31,369 bases of DNA from Candidatus Altimarinota bacterium. GTDB lineage: Bacteria > Patescibacteriota > Gracilibacteria > UBA4473. Positions 24,145 to 30,686 of this stretch are shown piece by piece. Where the stretch lies: assembly GCA_018401175.1 (NCBI GenBank), contig JAGYLK010000048.1, positions 1 through 31,369 of the forward strand, written 5' to 3'. How positions within the stretch are numbered: position 1 is the stretch's first letter; each line of letters opens with the position of its first letter. A model generated the notes under the pieces. It saw only the letters and a list, made by a program, of their open reading frames with translations. It ran no database searches and was not told the origin of the DNA. The translations under genes were made by a program, and so were the position numbers.

Positions 24145-25272
24145 TTAAAATCCCGCTTGATGTGCTGCTTCTTCGGTTTCAAAACAGCGAATCGGGTTTA
24201 ATCTCCGGTACCAGCTACTTTTTGGCGTATGAATTTTTCCACTTTTGGAAATTTTGATTGGGCAATTTTTGTCGATAGGCGGAACGAGTTTTTGTTCTTT
24301 TGAAAACAATTGCGCGGCACAATTGAGCCATGCTCCTTGAGGATTCTCATATATATTTGTTTGAATTTCCTTGAAAGATTCATTGAATTCTTCATCTTGT
24401 TCGGGGAAAGAAACTTTTCCAAATCCTTGCTCGATCATTATTTTGTTTATATGTTTCTTAGAGCGCATTTTTTTGGGATTCTCCTGAGTCCATACGTGAC
24501 GCAAAAGACAATATCCTTCATCCCATTGTGAAATATCTTGTGTGAACTCAATTTTTTTCCCGAGAACGAGCGAGGCAAGGAAATCCCTTGATTGTTCGCC
24601 AAAACATTTCTGTCCCTTTCGTGGATCAAGCGGGGATGGCGTTTCTACTCCGAGTAATCGAACGCAGAGTCCGTTTTCGAGGAGGATCTTATTTCCCTGT
24701 TCAACGGATTTGACCCGGCCAGTTGATATGGGAGCCAAAAACTGACCGTATTTTTTCTTCCATTTCTTTGTCATTACTCCTGCAATTTTCCTCTTATATT
24801 GACTTATTTTTTGCATTTCAGATTGTCCCCAAATGCCAACTTTTTGTTCCCGGGCGATTTTTTCTGCCTGTTGAAATTTGCTGTCAAACAGAGTATTAGG
24901 TGATTGTGATTGAAATTTTCCAAATCCTTTGCGAATCAATACTTCCACGAGGTTTTCTCCATTCTCAAGTTTTATATGTCGAGGAAATATATTATTTTGA
25001 GAATCACTTGTGTCTTTGAGGATTTTTATCGATTGTGTTTCAAAAATCATCTTTAATAATCGAAAGGTTCTTCTGGCGGTTCCTCGTTCTTTTAAGCTGG
25101 GGAAAAGGTGATTAGGACCATCAAATCCTATAAGTTTTATGACTCTTCCGTCGGCAAGAAGAGCATGTTCGGTATCAATAGCGCGCATCACCTTTGCCTT
25201 TTCCCAGTCAAGAGCGGTGGCGTGAGAAAGGAGAAAGAAGCAAAAAAGAAGACAGATAAGTGTTTTTTTCAT
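24145..25272 (-). CDS. Secreted protein with two degenerate SNase (thermonuclease) domains
   Basis: 375 residues. A signal peptide (MKKTLICLLFCFFLLSHATA) is followed by two nuclease-like OB folds: residues ~25-150 (KLIGFDGPN, then ENLVEVLIRKGFGKF and QKVGIWG) and ~185-325 (VRLLGVETPSPLDPRKG, then INKIMIEQGFGKVSF and PQGAWLNCAA). In staphylococcal nuclease the catalytic Arg35, Glu43 and Arg87 are needed; here Glu43 appears as Asn in the first and Ser in the second domain, Arg35 as Lys in the first, and Arg87 as Cys in the second. The end, IKISKSGKIHTPKSSWYRRLNPIRCFETEEAAHQAGF, is the short Cys/Thr-Glu-Ala module often found at the end of secreted nucleases. It is likely a binding protein rather than a nuclease. 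Confidence 0.7.
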   Translation of the reverse strand: MKKTLICLLFCFFLLSHATALDWEKAKVMRAIDTEHALLADGRVIKLIGFDGPNHLFPSLKERGTARRTFRLLKMIFETQSIKILKDTSDSQNNIFPRHIKLENGENLVEVLIRKGFGKFQSQSPNTLFDSKFQQAEKIAREQKVGIWGQSEMQKISQYKRKIAGVMTKKWKKKYGQFLAPISTGRVKSVEQGNKILLENGLCVRLLGVETPSPLDPRKGQKCFGEQSRDFLASLVLGKKIEFTQDISQWDEGYCLLRHVWTQENPKKMRSKKHINKIMIEQGFGKVSFPEQDEEFNESFKEIQTNIYENPQGAWLNCAAQLFSKEQKLVPPIDKNCPIKISKSGKIHTPKSSWYRRLNPIRCFETEEAAHQAGF

Positions 25273-25364
25273 GGTAAAAAAACTTTCTGAGAGTTACAAA
25301 AAATTGTCAAAAAAAATATTTTTAGTACCCTTCGCTCGTAACTTTTTCCTAAAGAGATAGAAAA

Positions 25365-26612
25365 ATGGCAGAATACAAAGCAATTTCCGGATCACGTGTA
25401 GAATTTCAACTTGAAATTTCTGAAGAAGCGATTAAAAAAGCACACAAAAGCGCCCTTGACTCATTCCGTAAGAATGTTGCAGTGAAGGGGTTTCGAAAGG
25501 GTCATGCCCCAGATGAAGTCGTAATGCAGGCAGTTGGAATCGAACGAATTTCGTATGAAGCCATGAACAGGGCAATTGATATGGAATATCGGAATTTTCT
25601 TACCCAAAATAATATTTCTCCCGTGAGTCAGCCACAGGTTGACGTCAAGGATTGGGAAAAGAAGCCCTTGTCGGTAAAATGTGTAGTAGAAGTTTATCCG
25701 GAAGTGAAATTAGGAGATTTTAAGAATATAAAAATTCCTTCGAAGGAAATAAAGGTAGAAGACAAAGAGTTAGATGAAGTTATTGCGACAGTTATGTCTG
25801 ATGCACAATTGGGAACGAAAGTGGATCGAGCAGCGAAAAAAGGAGATATTGTCGTGATTGATTTCTTGGGACGAGCCAAAGATGGTTCGGTTTTACCACG
25901 GACAGATGGCAAAGATCAACGTGTGCGATTGGGGATGGGGCATTTTCTAGAGGATTTGGAAAAGGGAATTATGGGCATGAAAGCAGGAGAAGAGAAGAAA
26001 GATATAAAAGTAAAGTTTCCGAAGGATTATCATTCGTCAGATATGGCTGGGAAAACAGTTCCTTTTGAAGTGAAACTTCATGCGGTTGAAGAACTTGATG
26101 TAAAGAATTTTGATGCAGCAATGATTGAAAAAGTAACGGGGCAAAAAAAGACACTCACGCAATTTCGAGAGGATTTGAAAAATATGATTGAGACCAATAA
26201 AACGCAAGCAGAGAAAAAAAAGAAAATAGAGGAATATCAAGAGAAATTGGTGAAAATGACGAAATGTGAATTGCCGGAGAGTTGGATTTTGGGAGAAGTA
26301 CAGGCTCGTCTTGATCGAATTAAGCAATCTCCTCAATTTCAACATGATCCAGAAGCCTTTTGGAAACAGATGGGGAAAACTGAGGAAGATTTGAAAAAAG
26401 AATTTCGATCTGCCTCCGAAGAAAGCTTGAAATCATATTTAGCGCTTGTGGAAGCAGTGAAGCAATCAGAAACGACACTTACTCCTAAAGAAGAAAAAGA
26501 AGCGGAGCACGAGGCTTCTCATGCTCCAGAACACGTGTCAAAGGGACAGGCTTTTGAAAAGGCACTCTTGAGTCGAAAAATTGACAAGTTCCTTGATCAG
26601 GCGGTATCCTAA
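25365..26612 (+). CDS. tig: Trigger factor (ribosome-bound chaperone)
   Basis: 415 residues with all three parts. The ribosome-docking signature GFRKGHAP is at 42-49. The FKBP-like PPIase domain runs from about 155 to 245 (GDIVVIDFLGRAKDG, LGMGHFLEDLEKGIMGMKAGEEK, FPKDYHSSDMAGKTVPFEVKLHAVEE). The C-terminal helical cradle follows and ends in KALLSRKIDKFLDQAV. ATG at 25365 with a weak AAGAGAT upstream. It is divergent from the secreted nuclease-like gene (92-base gap) and is followed after five bases by a small membrane protein. Confidence 0.95.
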   Translation: MAEYKAISGSRVEFQLEISEEAIKKAHKSALDSFRKNVAVKGFRKGHAPDEVVMQAVGIERISYEAMNRAIDMEYRNFLTQNNISPVSQPQVDVKDWEKKPLSVKCVVEVYPEVKLGDFKNIKIPSKEIKVEDKELDEVIATVMSDAQLGTKVDRAAKKGDIVVIDFLGRAKDGSVLPRTDGKDQRVRLGMGHFLEDLEKGIMGMKAGEEKKDIKVKFPKDYHSSDMAGKTVPFEVKLHAVEELDVKNFDAAMIEKVTGQKKTLTQFREDLKNMIETNKTQAEKKKKIEEYQEKLVKMTKCELPESWILGEVQARLDRIKQSPQFQHDPEAFWKQMGKTEEDLKKEFRSASEESLKSYLALVEAVKQSETTLTPKEEKEAEHEASHAPEHVSKGQAFEKALLSRKIDKFLDQAVS

Positions 26613-26617
26613 ACAGG

Positions 26618-26851
26618 ATGAAAAAAGTTTTCTTTTCGCTTTCGGGAATAGCAACACTTGTTGCATTGATTATATGCTTTCAGAATATTGCTATTTCTGC
26701 GCAAATAGGAATTTTCTTTGGAGGAGGAAATCAATCATTATTTTGGCCGTTAGCCTTCTTGTTTTTCCTTGGGGCTGTAGCGGGATTTTTTCTCTCTTTG
26801 GCATTCACCGCAAAAGAAGAAGTTCCACGTGATGTAGGAAGTGATTTCTAA
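26618..26851 (+). CDS. Small two-helix membrane protein, LapA/DUF1049-like
   Basis: 77 residues with membrane helices at ~5-22 and ~42-65 and a short charged tail (TAKEEVPRDVGSDF). The size and the FQN between the helices recall the LapA (DUF1049) family, which helps assemble envelope proteins in some bacteria. It starts five bases after tig and shares its transcript; a hairpin terminator follows. Confidence 0.55.
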   Translation: MKKVFFSLSGIATLVALIICFQNIAISAQIGIFFGGGNQSLFWPLAFLFFLGAVAGFFLSLAFTAKEEVPRDVGSDF

Positions 26852-26878
26852 AAAAAAAGATTCTTTTTTTTTAAACAA

Positions 26879-26912
26879 GAGTATCCCTCGGATGCTCCTT
26901 TTAGGCTTTTTT
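26879..26912 (+). terminator. Terminator after tig and the small membrane protein
   Basis: GAGTATCC pairs with GGATGCTC (8 bp, one G-T) around loop CTC, followed by CTTTTAGGC and a run of eight T residues. Confidence 0.75.
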
Positions 26913-26919
26913 TTGTGTA

Positions 26920-26964
26920 CAAAATTTGTTCACTCCTGTGTGTGTTGATACCAAAATTTGTTCA
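26920..26964 (+). promoter_or_regulatory. Direct repeats upstream of the winged-helix gene, possible operator
   Basis: The 13-base sequence CAAAATTTGTTCA occurs at 26920-26932 and 26952-26964, 32 bases apart (about three helical turns). Each contains the palindrome AAATTT. A GTGAAC in inverse sense follows at ~26980. They precede a putative DNA-binding protein, so self-control is plausible. Confidence 0.4.
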
Positions 26965-27032
26965 ATAAGGGTGTTTTTTGTGAACGTGCTAAAAAAAATG
27001 TTTCAAAAGAAACCGCTTCTGGTGCGGGGTCA

Positions 27033-27689
27033 ATGAATTTTCCACAAAAAAAATTTGACGAAAATGAAGAAATCGAATACGTTTTTTGTACCAGACATTT
27101 CTGTGCAAAAAAAATGCTCAAAAAGATTTTTGGCTCCGGCGCACGAGTGAAGCTCTTTCGACAGTTTTTGTTGAATCCCAAAGAAGAATTTTTTATCAGA
27201 GAATTGACACGAATTCTAGATGAGCAAATAAACTCATTGCGACGAGAACTCGAGAATCTTGAAAAAATAGGAATGTTAAAATCTTCAGAACGCAATAGAA
27301 AAAAATATTATCGTTTGAATCCACATTGTCCTATTTTGTCAGAATTGACATCAATTATTCGAAAAAATGAAAAGTCATATATGACGTTACTTCAAAAAAT
27401 GTCAAAATTAGGTGGAATTGATATTTTGATTTTGGGAGGACAATTTATTGGAAAAGAGGCAAGTGTAGATATGTTTCTTGTGGGAGACATAAAAAAAGAA
27501 GCAATGGCGTCATTTGTTGAAGAGGAATTTTCTGATCAACAAATCAAATTTTCAATTATGCCACGCGAAGACTTTTTATATCGAATGACATTGAAAGATA
27601 AATTTGTAAAAACAATTTTTGAAGAACGAGAAAATATTATTTTGAAGAATAAATTGAAGAAGGATACAGAGCCATTATTTGTGTTTTAA
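27033..27689 (+). CDS. Winged-helix regulator with a degenerate nucleotidyltransferase-like domain
   Basis: 218 residues from the ATG at 27033. The winged helix starts at MLKKIFGSGARVKLFRQFLLN, with FFIRELTRILDEQINSLRRELENLEKIGMLKSSERNRKKYYRLN: ARVKLF, the recognition helix NSLRRELENLEKIG and a wing rich in Arg/Lys. The second half (IDILILGGQFIGKEASVDMFLVGDI, then MPREDFLYRMTLKDKFVKTIFEE) resembles the minimal nucleotidyltransferase fold but lacks the GS-x(10)-DxD pattern. An ATG at 27114, just before MLKKIFGSG, may be the real start because family members tend to begin there. Similar two-part proteins are common in CPR genomes (from memory). Function: probable DNA-binding regulator. Confidence 0.6.
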   Translation: MNFPQKKFDENEEIEYVFCTRHFCAKKMLKKIFGSGARVKLFRQFLLNPKEEFFIRELTRILDEQINSLRRELENLEKIGMLKSSERNRKKYYRLNPHCPILSELTSIIRKNEKSYMTLLQKMSKLGGIDILILGGQFIGKEASVDMFLVGDIKKEAMASFVEEEFSDQQIKFSIMPREDFLYRMTLKDKFVKTIFEERENIILKNKLKKDTEPLFVF

Positions 27690-27697
27690 TGGAGTCC

Positions 27698-27729
27698 AAA
27701 AGTTTAAAAGTCAAAAAGTCGAAAAGAAA
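27698..27729 (+). repeat. Octamer array (AAAAGTNN), 4 units
   Basis: AAAAGTTT, AAAAGTCA, AAAAGTCG and AAAAGAAA lie in exact 8-base register right after the regulator stop codon. Related to the array at 2724-2755, 25 kb away. Confidence 0.65.
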
Positions 27730-27871
27730 TAGTTTCAATTGGTTTTGTTCTTGTGAGTCTTTTTGCTTGTCAGTCCCTGTCAAAAACTGTTATAAAAAAA
27801 ACTTGCGCTCCTTACGTTTTCCGGTAAAGTACGCGCGGTTCGCTTCGGCGAGAATATAAAATTACACGAAC

Positions 27872-28417
27872 ATGTCGCTTTTGATCCAGAAATTCGCTCA
27901 CAAGTTTTGTAAAGATTCTGTGCCAGACTTACGTCCAGGAATGATTGTGAAAGTTCATCAAAAAATTATCGAGGGAAATAAAACTCGTATTCAAATTTTT
28001 CAGGGAACGGTTATTGCGGTTAATCCAGGGCACAATGTAGATGCTACATTTACCGTTCGAAAAATTTCAGAAGGAGTTGGTGTTGAAAAAGTATTTCCAT
28101 TTCATTCACCAAATGTTGTAAAGATTGATGTGGATCGTGCTCAAAAAGTACGTCGTGCAAAATTAAACTTTTTGCGAGATCGAAGTGGAAAAGCACTTCG
28201 TTTGAAAGAGGTTGAATTAAAATTGAATCATAATGAGTTTGAAAAAGTAGAACCAAAAGTTGCTGAGGAAGCACCTGTTGTTGAAGAGGCAGTAGTTGAA
28301 GAACCAAAGAAAGAAGAGGTTGTTGCAGAAGCCCCAGTAGTTGAAGAAAAAGTTGAGGAGAAGAAATCAGACTCGGCTGAAGCTACGACTGACAAGGAAG
28401 AGAAAGCAGCCGAATAG
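27872..28417 (+). CDS. rplS: Ribosomal protein bL19 with an acidic C-terminal tail
   Basis: 181 residues; normal L19 is about 115. The first ~125 are a good L19: DLRPGMIVKVHQKIIEGNKTRIQIFQGTVIA, TFTVRKISEGVGVEKVFPFHSPNVVKIDV and VRRAKLNFLRDRSGKALRLKE. L19 sits at the interface of the two ribosomal subunits. The extra ~55 residues are low-complexity Glu/Val/Ala/Lys (EEAPVVEEAVVEEPKKEEVV and so on) ending in AEATTDKEEKAAE. Tails of this sort occur on ribosomal proteins of other reduced bacteria, but their role is unknown. A TATAAA lies 12 bases before the ATG. A terminator follows. Confidence 0.95.
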   Translation: MSLLIQKFAHKFCKDSVPDLRPGMIVKVHQKIIEGNKTRIQIFQGTVIAVNPGHNVDATFTVRKISEGVGVEKVFPFHSPNVVKIDVDRAQKVRRAKLNFLRDRSGKALRLKEVELKLNHNEFEKVEPKVAEEAPVVEEAVVEEPKKEEVVAEAPVVEEKVEEKKSDSAEATTDKEEKAAE

Positions 28418-28442
28418 TTTTGCTCCCAAATATTGAAATTTA

Positions 28443-28468
28443 AAATCTCGCGGAAGCGGGATTTTTGG
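28443..28468 (+). terminator. Terminator after rplS
   Basis: AAATCTCGC pairs with GCGGGATTT (9 bp, one G-T) around a GGAA tetraloop, followed by TT. Confidence 0.75.
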
Positions 28469-28486
28469 TATAGGTATTGAATATTA

Positions 28487-28514
28487 TTGACAATTTTTTT
28501 TTATAATTTATACA
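28487..28514 (+). promoter_or_regulatory. Sigma-70-type promoter before a small gene
   Basis: A consensus TTGACA (28487-28492) with TATACA 16 bases downstream (28509-28514). The next ATG is at 28540, leaving a ~20-base leader with no SD. Confidence 0.6.
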
Positions 28515-28539
28515 TGTATTAAATTAATTTCTTTTAATT

Positions 28540-28812
28540 ATGGGAAACGAGCAATACAGAAATACTACAGGACATGAAAAGGGAGGAGATATTAATGTTT
28601 CTAAAAAAATAAAAGCAATTGTATCAGCTCAATTAGAGATTCAACCTCAAGAATTAGCAATGGAACTATTTGAAAAAAGAAAAAAAGAACTTTCTAATAA
28701 TCCGTTACTTTTAGTGATGATATTTTCTGATATTTTGGCAAAAGTAAAAAAATTGATTGGGAAAGGTATGACCGCGGAGGAGATAAAGGCATCAGAGAAG
28801 ATTAAGTTTTAG
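28540..28812 (+). CDS. Small hypothetical protein
   Basis: 90 residues beginning MGNEQYRNTTGHEKGGDINV. After a polar start, most of it looks helical: KKIKAIVSAQLEIQPQELAMELFEKRKKEL, NPLLLVMIFSDILAKVKKLIG, then GMTAEEIKASEKIKF. There is no signal peptide or metal motif and no family is recognised. It has its own promoter, is AT-rich and lies between rplS and the convergent carB half, where the missing second half of carB might have been expected. Confidence 0.6.
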   Translation: MGNEQYRNTTGHEKGGDINVSKKIKAIVSAQLEIQPQELAMELFEKRKKELSNNPLLLVMIFSDILAKVKKLIGKGMTAEEIKASEKIKF

Positions 28813-28930
28813 AAAAAAATGGAACAAAAATAGAAGTATTGTGGAAGAGATATTTTTTGTATCATCCCCCAGAATCAAAACAATGCTTTTTCCTTCTTTG
28901 GTTAAGAGGGAATTGATATGCATGATATCT

Positions 28931-30586
28931 TTACTTCACATCAAACTTTTCTCCCAAATACGTCGTATAGAGGTAATTTGTCTGAGCAGGAAACTCAGCA
29001 GCCAATGTGTCCACCTGTTTGGCTACCGGAATAATGTTCCATTTTTTACGTAATTCGCGTATTTCGTTTTCGGTACTGTTCATTCGTTCGGCAATTTCTC
29101 TGTCGCTGAATCCAAGAATTTTTGCTTTTCTTAGCAATTCTTTGTCTAAGTTTTTGGCTTCATCTAGCTCACGAGCAAATACGGCGATTCGGTCGAGTTG
29201 TTGTAAAAACCAATGATCGATTTTGGTCATTTCCCAAATCTTCTCAACATCAAACTTTTCCCGATACAACGCATGTGCAATAGCGAAAAGTCGGCGTGGG
29301 GAAGCGACGCGAATGGCATCTTCAATTTCTGCATCTGTTCGAAATTCAAGAGGAGAGTTCAGTATTCCGTGAGCCCCAATCGCGAGCATGCGAACGGCTT
29401 TTTGTACCACCTCGGGGAAATTTCGTCCCAGCGCCATTACTTCACCAACTGATTTCATTTCCGTGGCGATTTCATGACTGACTTTTCTGAATTTCTGCAA
29501 GTCCCAACGAGGAATTTTTAGCGCTACATAATCGAGTGCTGGTTCAAAGAACGCCGTTGTTTTGAGAGTAATAGCGTTTGGAATGTCAGGAAGTGATTTT
29601 CCAAGCATTATTTCTGCGGCAACGGCGGCGAGTGGATATCCAGAAGCTTTTGATGCGAGCGCAGAACTTCGACTAAGTCGTGCATTTACCTCAATAACAC
29701 GATATTCAGTATCATCTTTGGGATTGAGTGCGTATTGAATATTACATTCTCCAATAATGCCGAGATGGCGAATAGTTTTAATCGCGACGGTTCGGAGCAT
29801 TTGATATTCTCGATTTGCCATCGTTACGGAAGGGCTGATAACAATTGATTCTCCAGTATGAATTCCGAGCGGATCGAAGTTTTCCATATTCACAACCGTT
29901 ATACAGTTGTCCTGTCCATCGCGGACCACCTCGTATTCAATTTCTTTCCATCCACGTAAATCTTCTTCGACTAACACTTGAGGAGAGAAGGCGAATGCTT
30001 CTTTCACCATTTTGGGAAAATCTTCGCGTCGTTCACAAAATCCAGATCCCTTGCCTCCGAGTGCAAATCCAGCACGCATAATAAGTGGGAATCCTATTTT
30101 TTCGGCAGCTTTTATCGCGTCTTCTTTGTTATATGCAGCAATAGATCGAGGGGTGAGGACGTTTATTTCATTTAATTTTTTCACAAAAATTTCACGATCT
30201 TCCGTTGATTCGATAACACTTACAGGCGTTCCGAGTACAGTGATTCCAAATTTTTTCAAAATTCCAGATTTCTCAAGAGCAAGTCCACAATTTAACGCCG
30301 TTTGTCCACCAAAAGAAAGTGCAAGTGCCTCAGGTTTTTCTTGCGTGATAATTTTTACTACAAAATCCGGTGTCACGGGAGCAAAATAGACTTTATTTGC
30401 TCCGCAGAAAGTCGGGTCATTTTTTACCCATTCGGGATCAGTTTGTACGGTGGCGATGTTTGGATTAATGAGAATTACTTCGTGCCCGGCTTTCTTGAAT
30501 GTTTTGATTGCTTGAGAACCAGAGTAATCAAATTCGCCGGCCTCCCCAATTTTTAATGCTCCCGATCCCAAGAGAAGTATTTTCAT
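28931..30586 (-). CDS. carB: Carbamoyl-phosphate synthase large subunit, N-terminal half only
   Basis: 551 residues against ~1,070 for full CarB. It begins MKILLLGSGALKIGEAGEFDYSG, as in CAD-like CarB, and holds the carboxy-phosphate ATP-grasp domain: SFGGQTALNCGLALE, STEDREIF, IMRAGFALGGKGSGF, ENFDPLGIHTGESIVISPS, IIGECNIQYAL and YRVIEVNARLSRSSALASKASGYPLA. The oligomerisation domain follows, and the protein stops after VDTLAAEFPAQTNYLYTTYLGEKFDVK, exactly the linker before the second ATP-grasp half. A separate gene for the C-terminal half must lie outside the window if the enzyme is active; such splits are known in Methanocaldococcus and Aquifex. It lies downstream of carA, with a remnant between them. 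Confidence 0.93.
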   Translation of the reverse strand: MKILLLGSGALKIGEAGEFDYSGSQAIKTFKKAGHEVILINPNIATVQTDPEWVKNDPTFCGANKVYFAPVTPDFVVKIITQEKPEALALSFGGQTALNCGLALEKSGILKKFGITVLGTPVSVIESTEDREIFVKKLNEINVLTPRSIAAYNKEDAIKAAEKIGFPLIMRAGFALGGKGSGFCERREDFPKMVKEAFAFSPQVLVEEDLRGWKEIEYEVVRDGQDNCITVVNMENFDPLGIHTGESIVISPSVTMANREYQMLRTVAIKTIRHLGIIGECNIQYALNPKDDTEYRVIEVNARLSRSSALASKASGYPLAAVAAEIMLGKSLPDIPNAITLKTTAFFEPALDYVALKIPRWDLQKFRKVSHEIATEMKSVGEVMALGRNFPEVVQKAVRMLAIGAHGILNSPLEFRTDAEIEDAIRVASPRRLFAIAHALYREKFDVEKIWEMTKIDHWFLQQLDRIAVFARELDEAKNLDKELLRKAKILGFSDREIAERMNSTENEIRELRKKWNIIPVAKQVDTLAAEFPAQTNYLYTTYLGEKFDVK

Positions 30587-30591
30587 TGTTT

Positions 30592-30684
30592 TTATTTGGT
30601 AATATTTTTCTTTATTGCGGTACGGCTCGGCAATCCTGCTTCTCCGATTTTGAGAGCGCCAGAACCGAGGAGGAGGATTTTCAT
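30592..30684 (-). pseudogene. Leftover start of a second carB
   Basis: A 30-codon frame starts two bases after the carA stop and ends five bases before the carB ATG. Its first 17 residues, MKILLLGSGALKIGEAG, are identical to CarB, yet 13 of the 17 codons differ from those of carB, all by synonymous changes. After that it reads LPSRTAIKKNITK and stops; TAIKK may recall QAIKTFKK of CarB. Its place right behind carA is where carB normally starts, so this is probably the stub of the original carB, with the present carB being a diverged copy. It may still be translated. Confidence 0.7.
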
Positions 30685-30686
30685 TT

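Noticed and set aside
27780..27871. L19 leader (autoregulatory RNA) before rplS
   Set aside because: Short GC-rich pairs such as CGCGCGG...CGGCG can be drawn, but no stable or recognisable leader structure emerges by eye.
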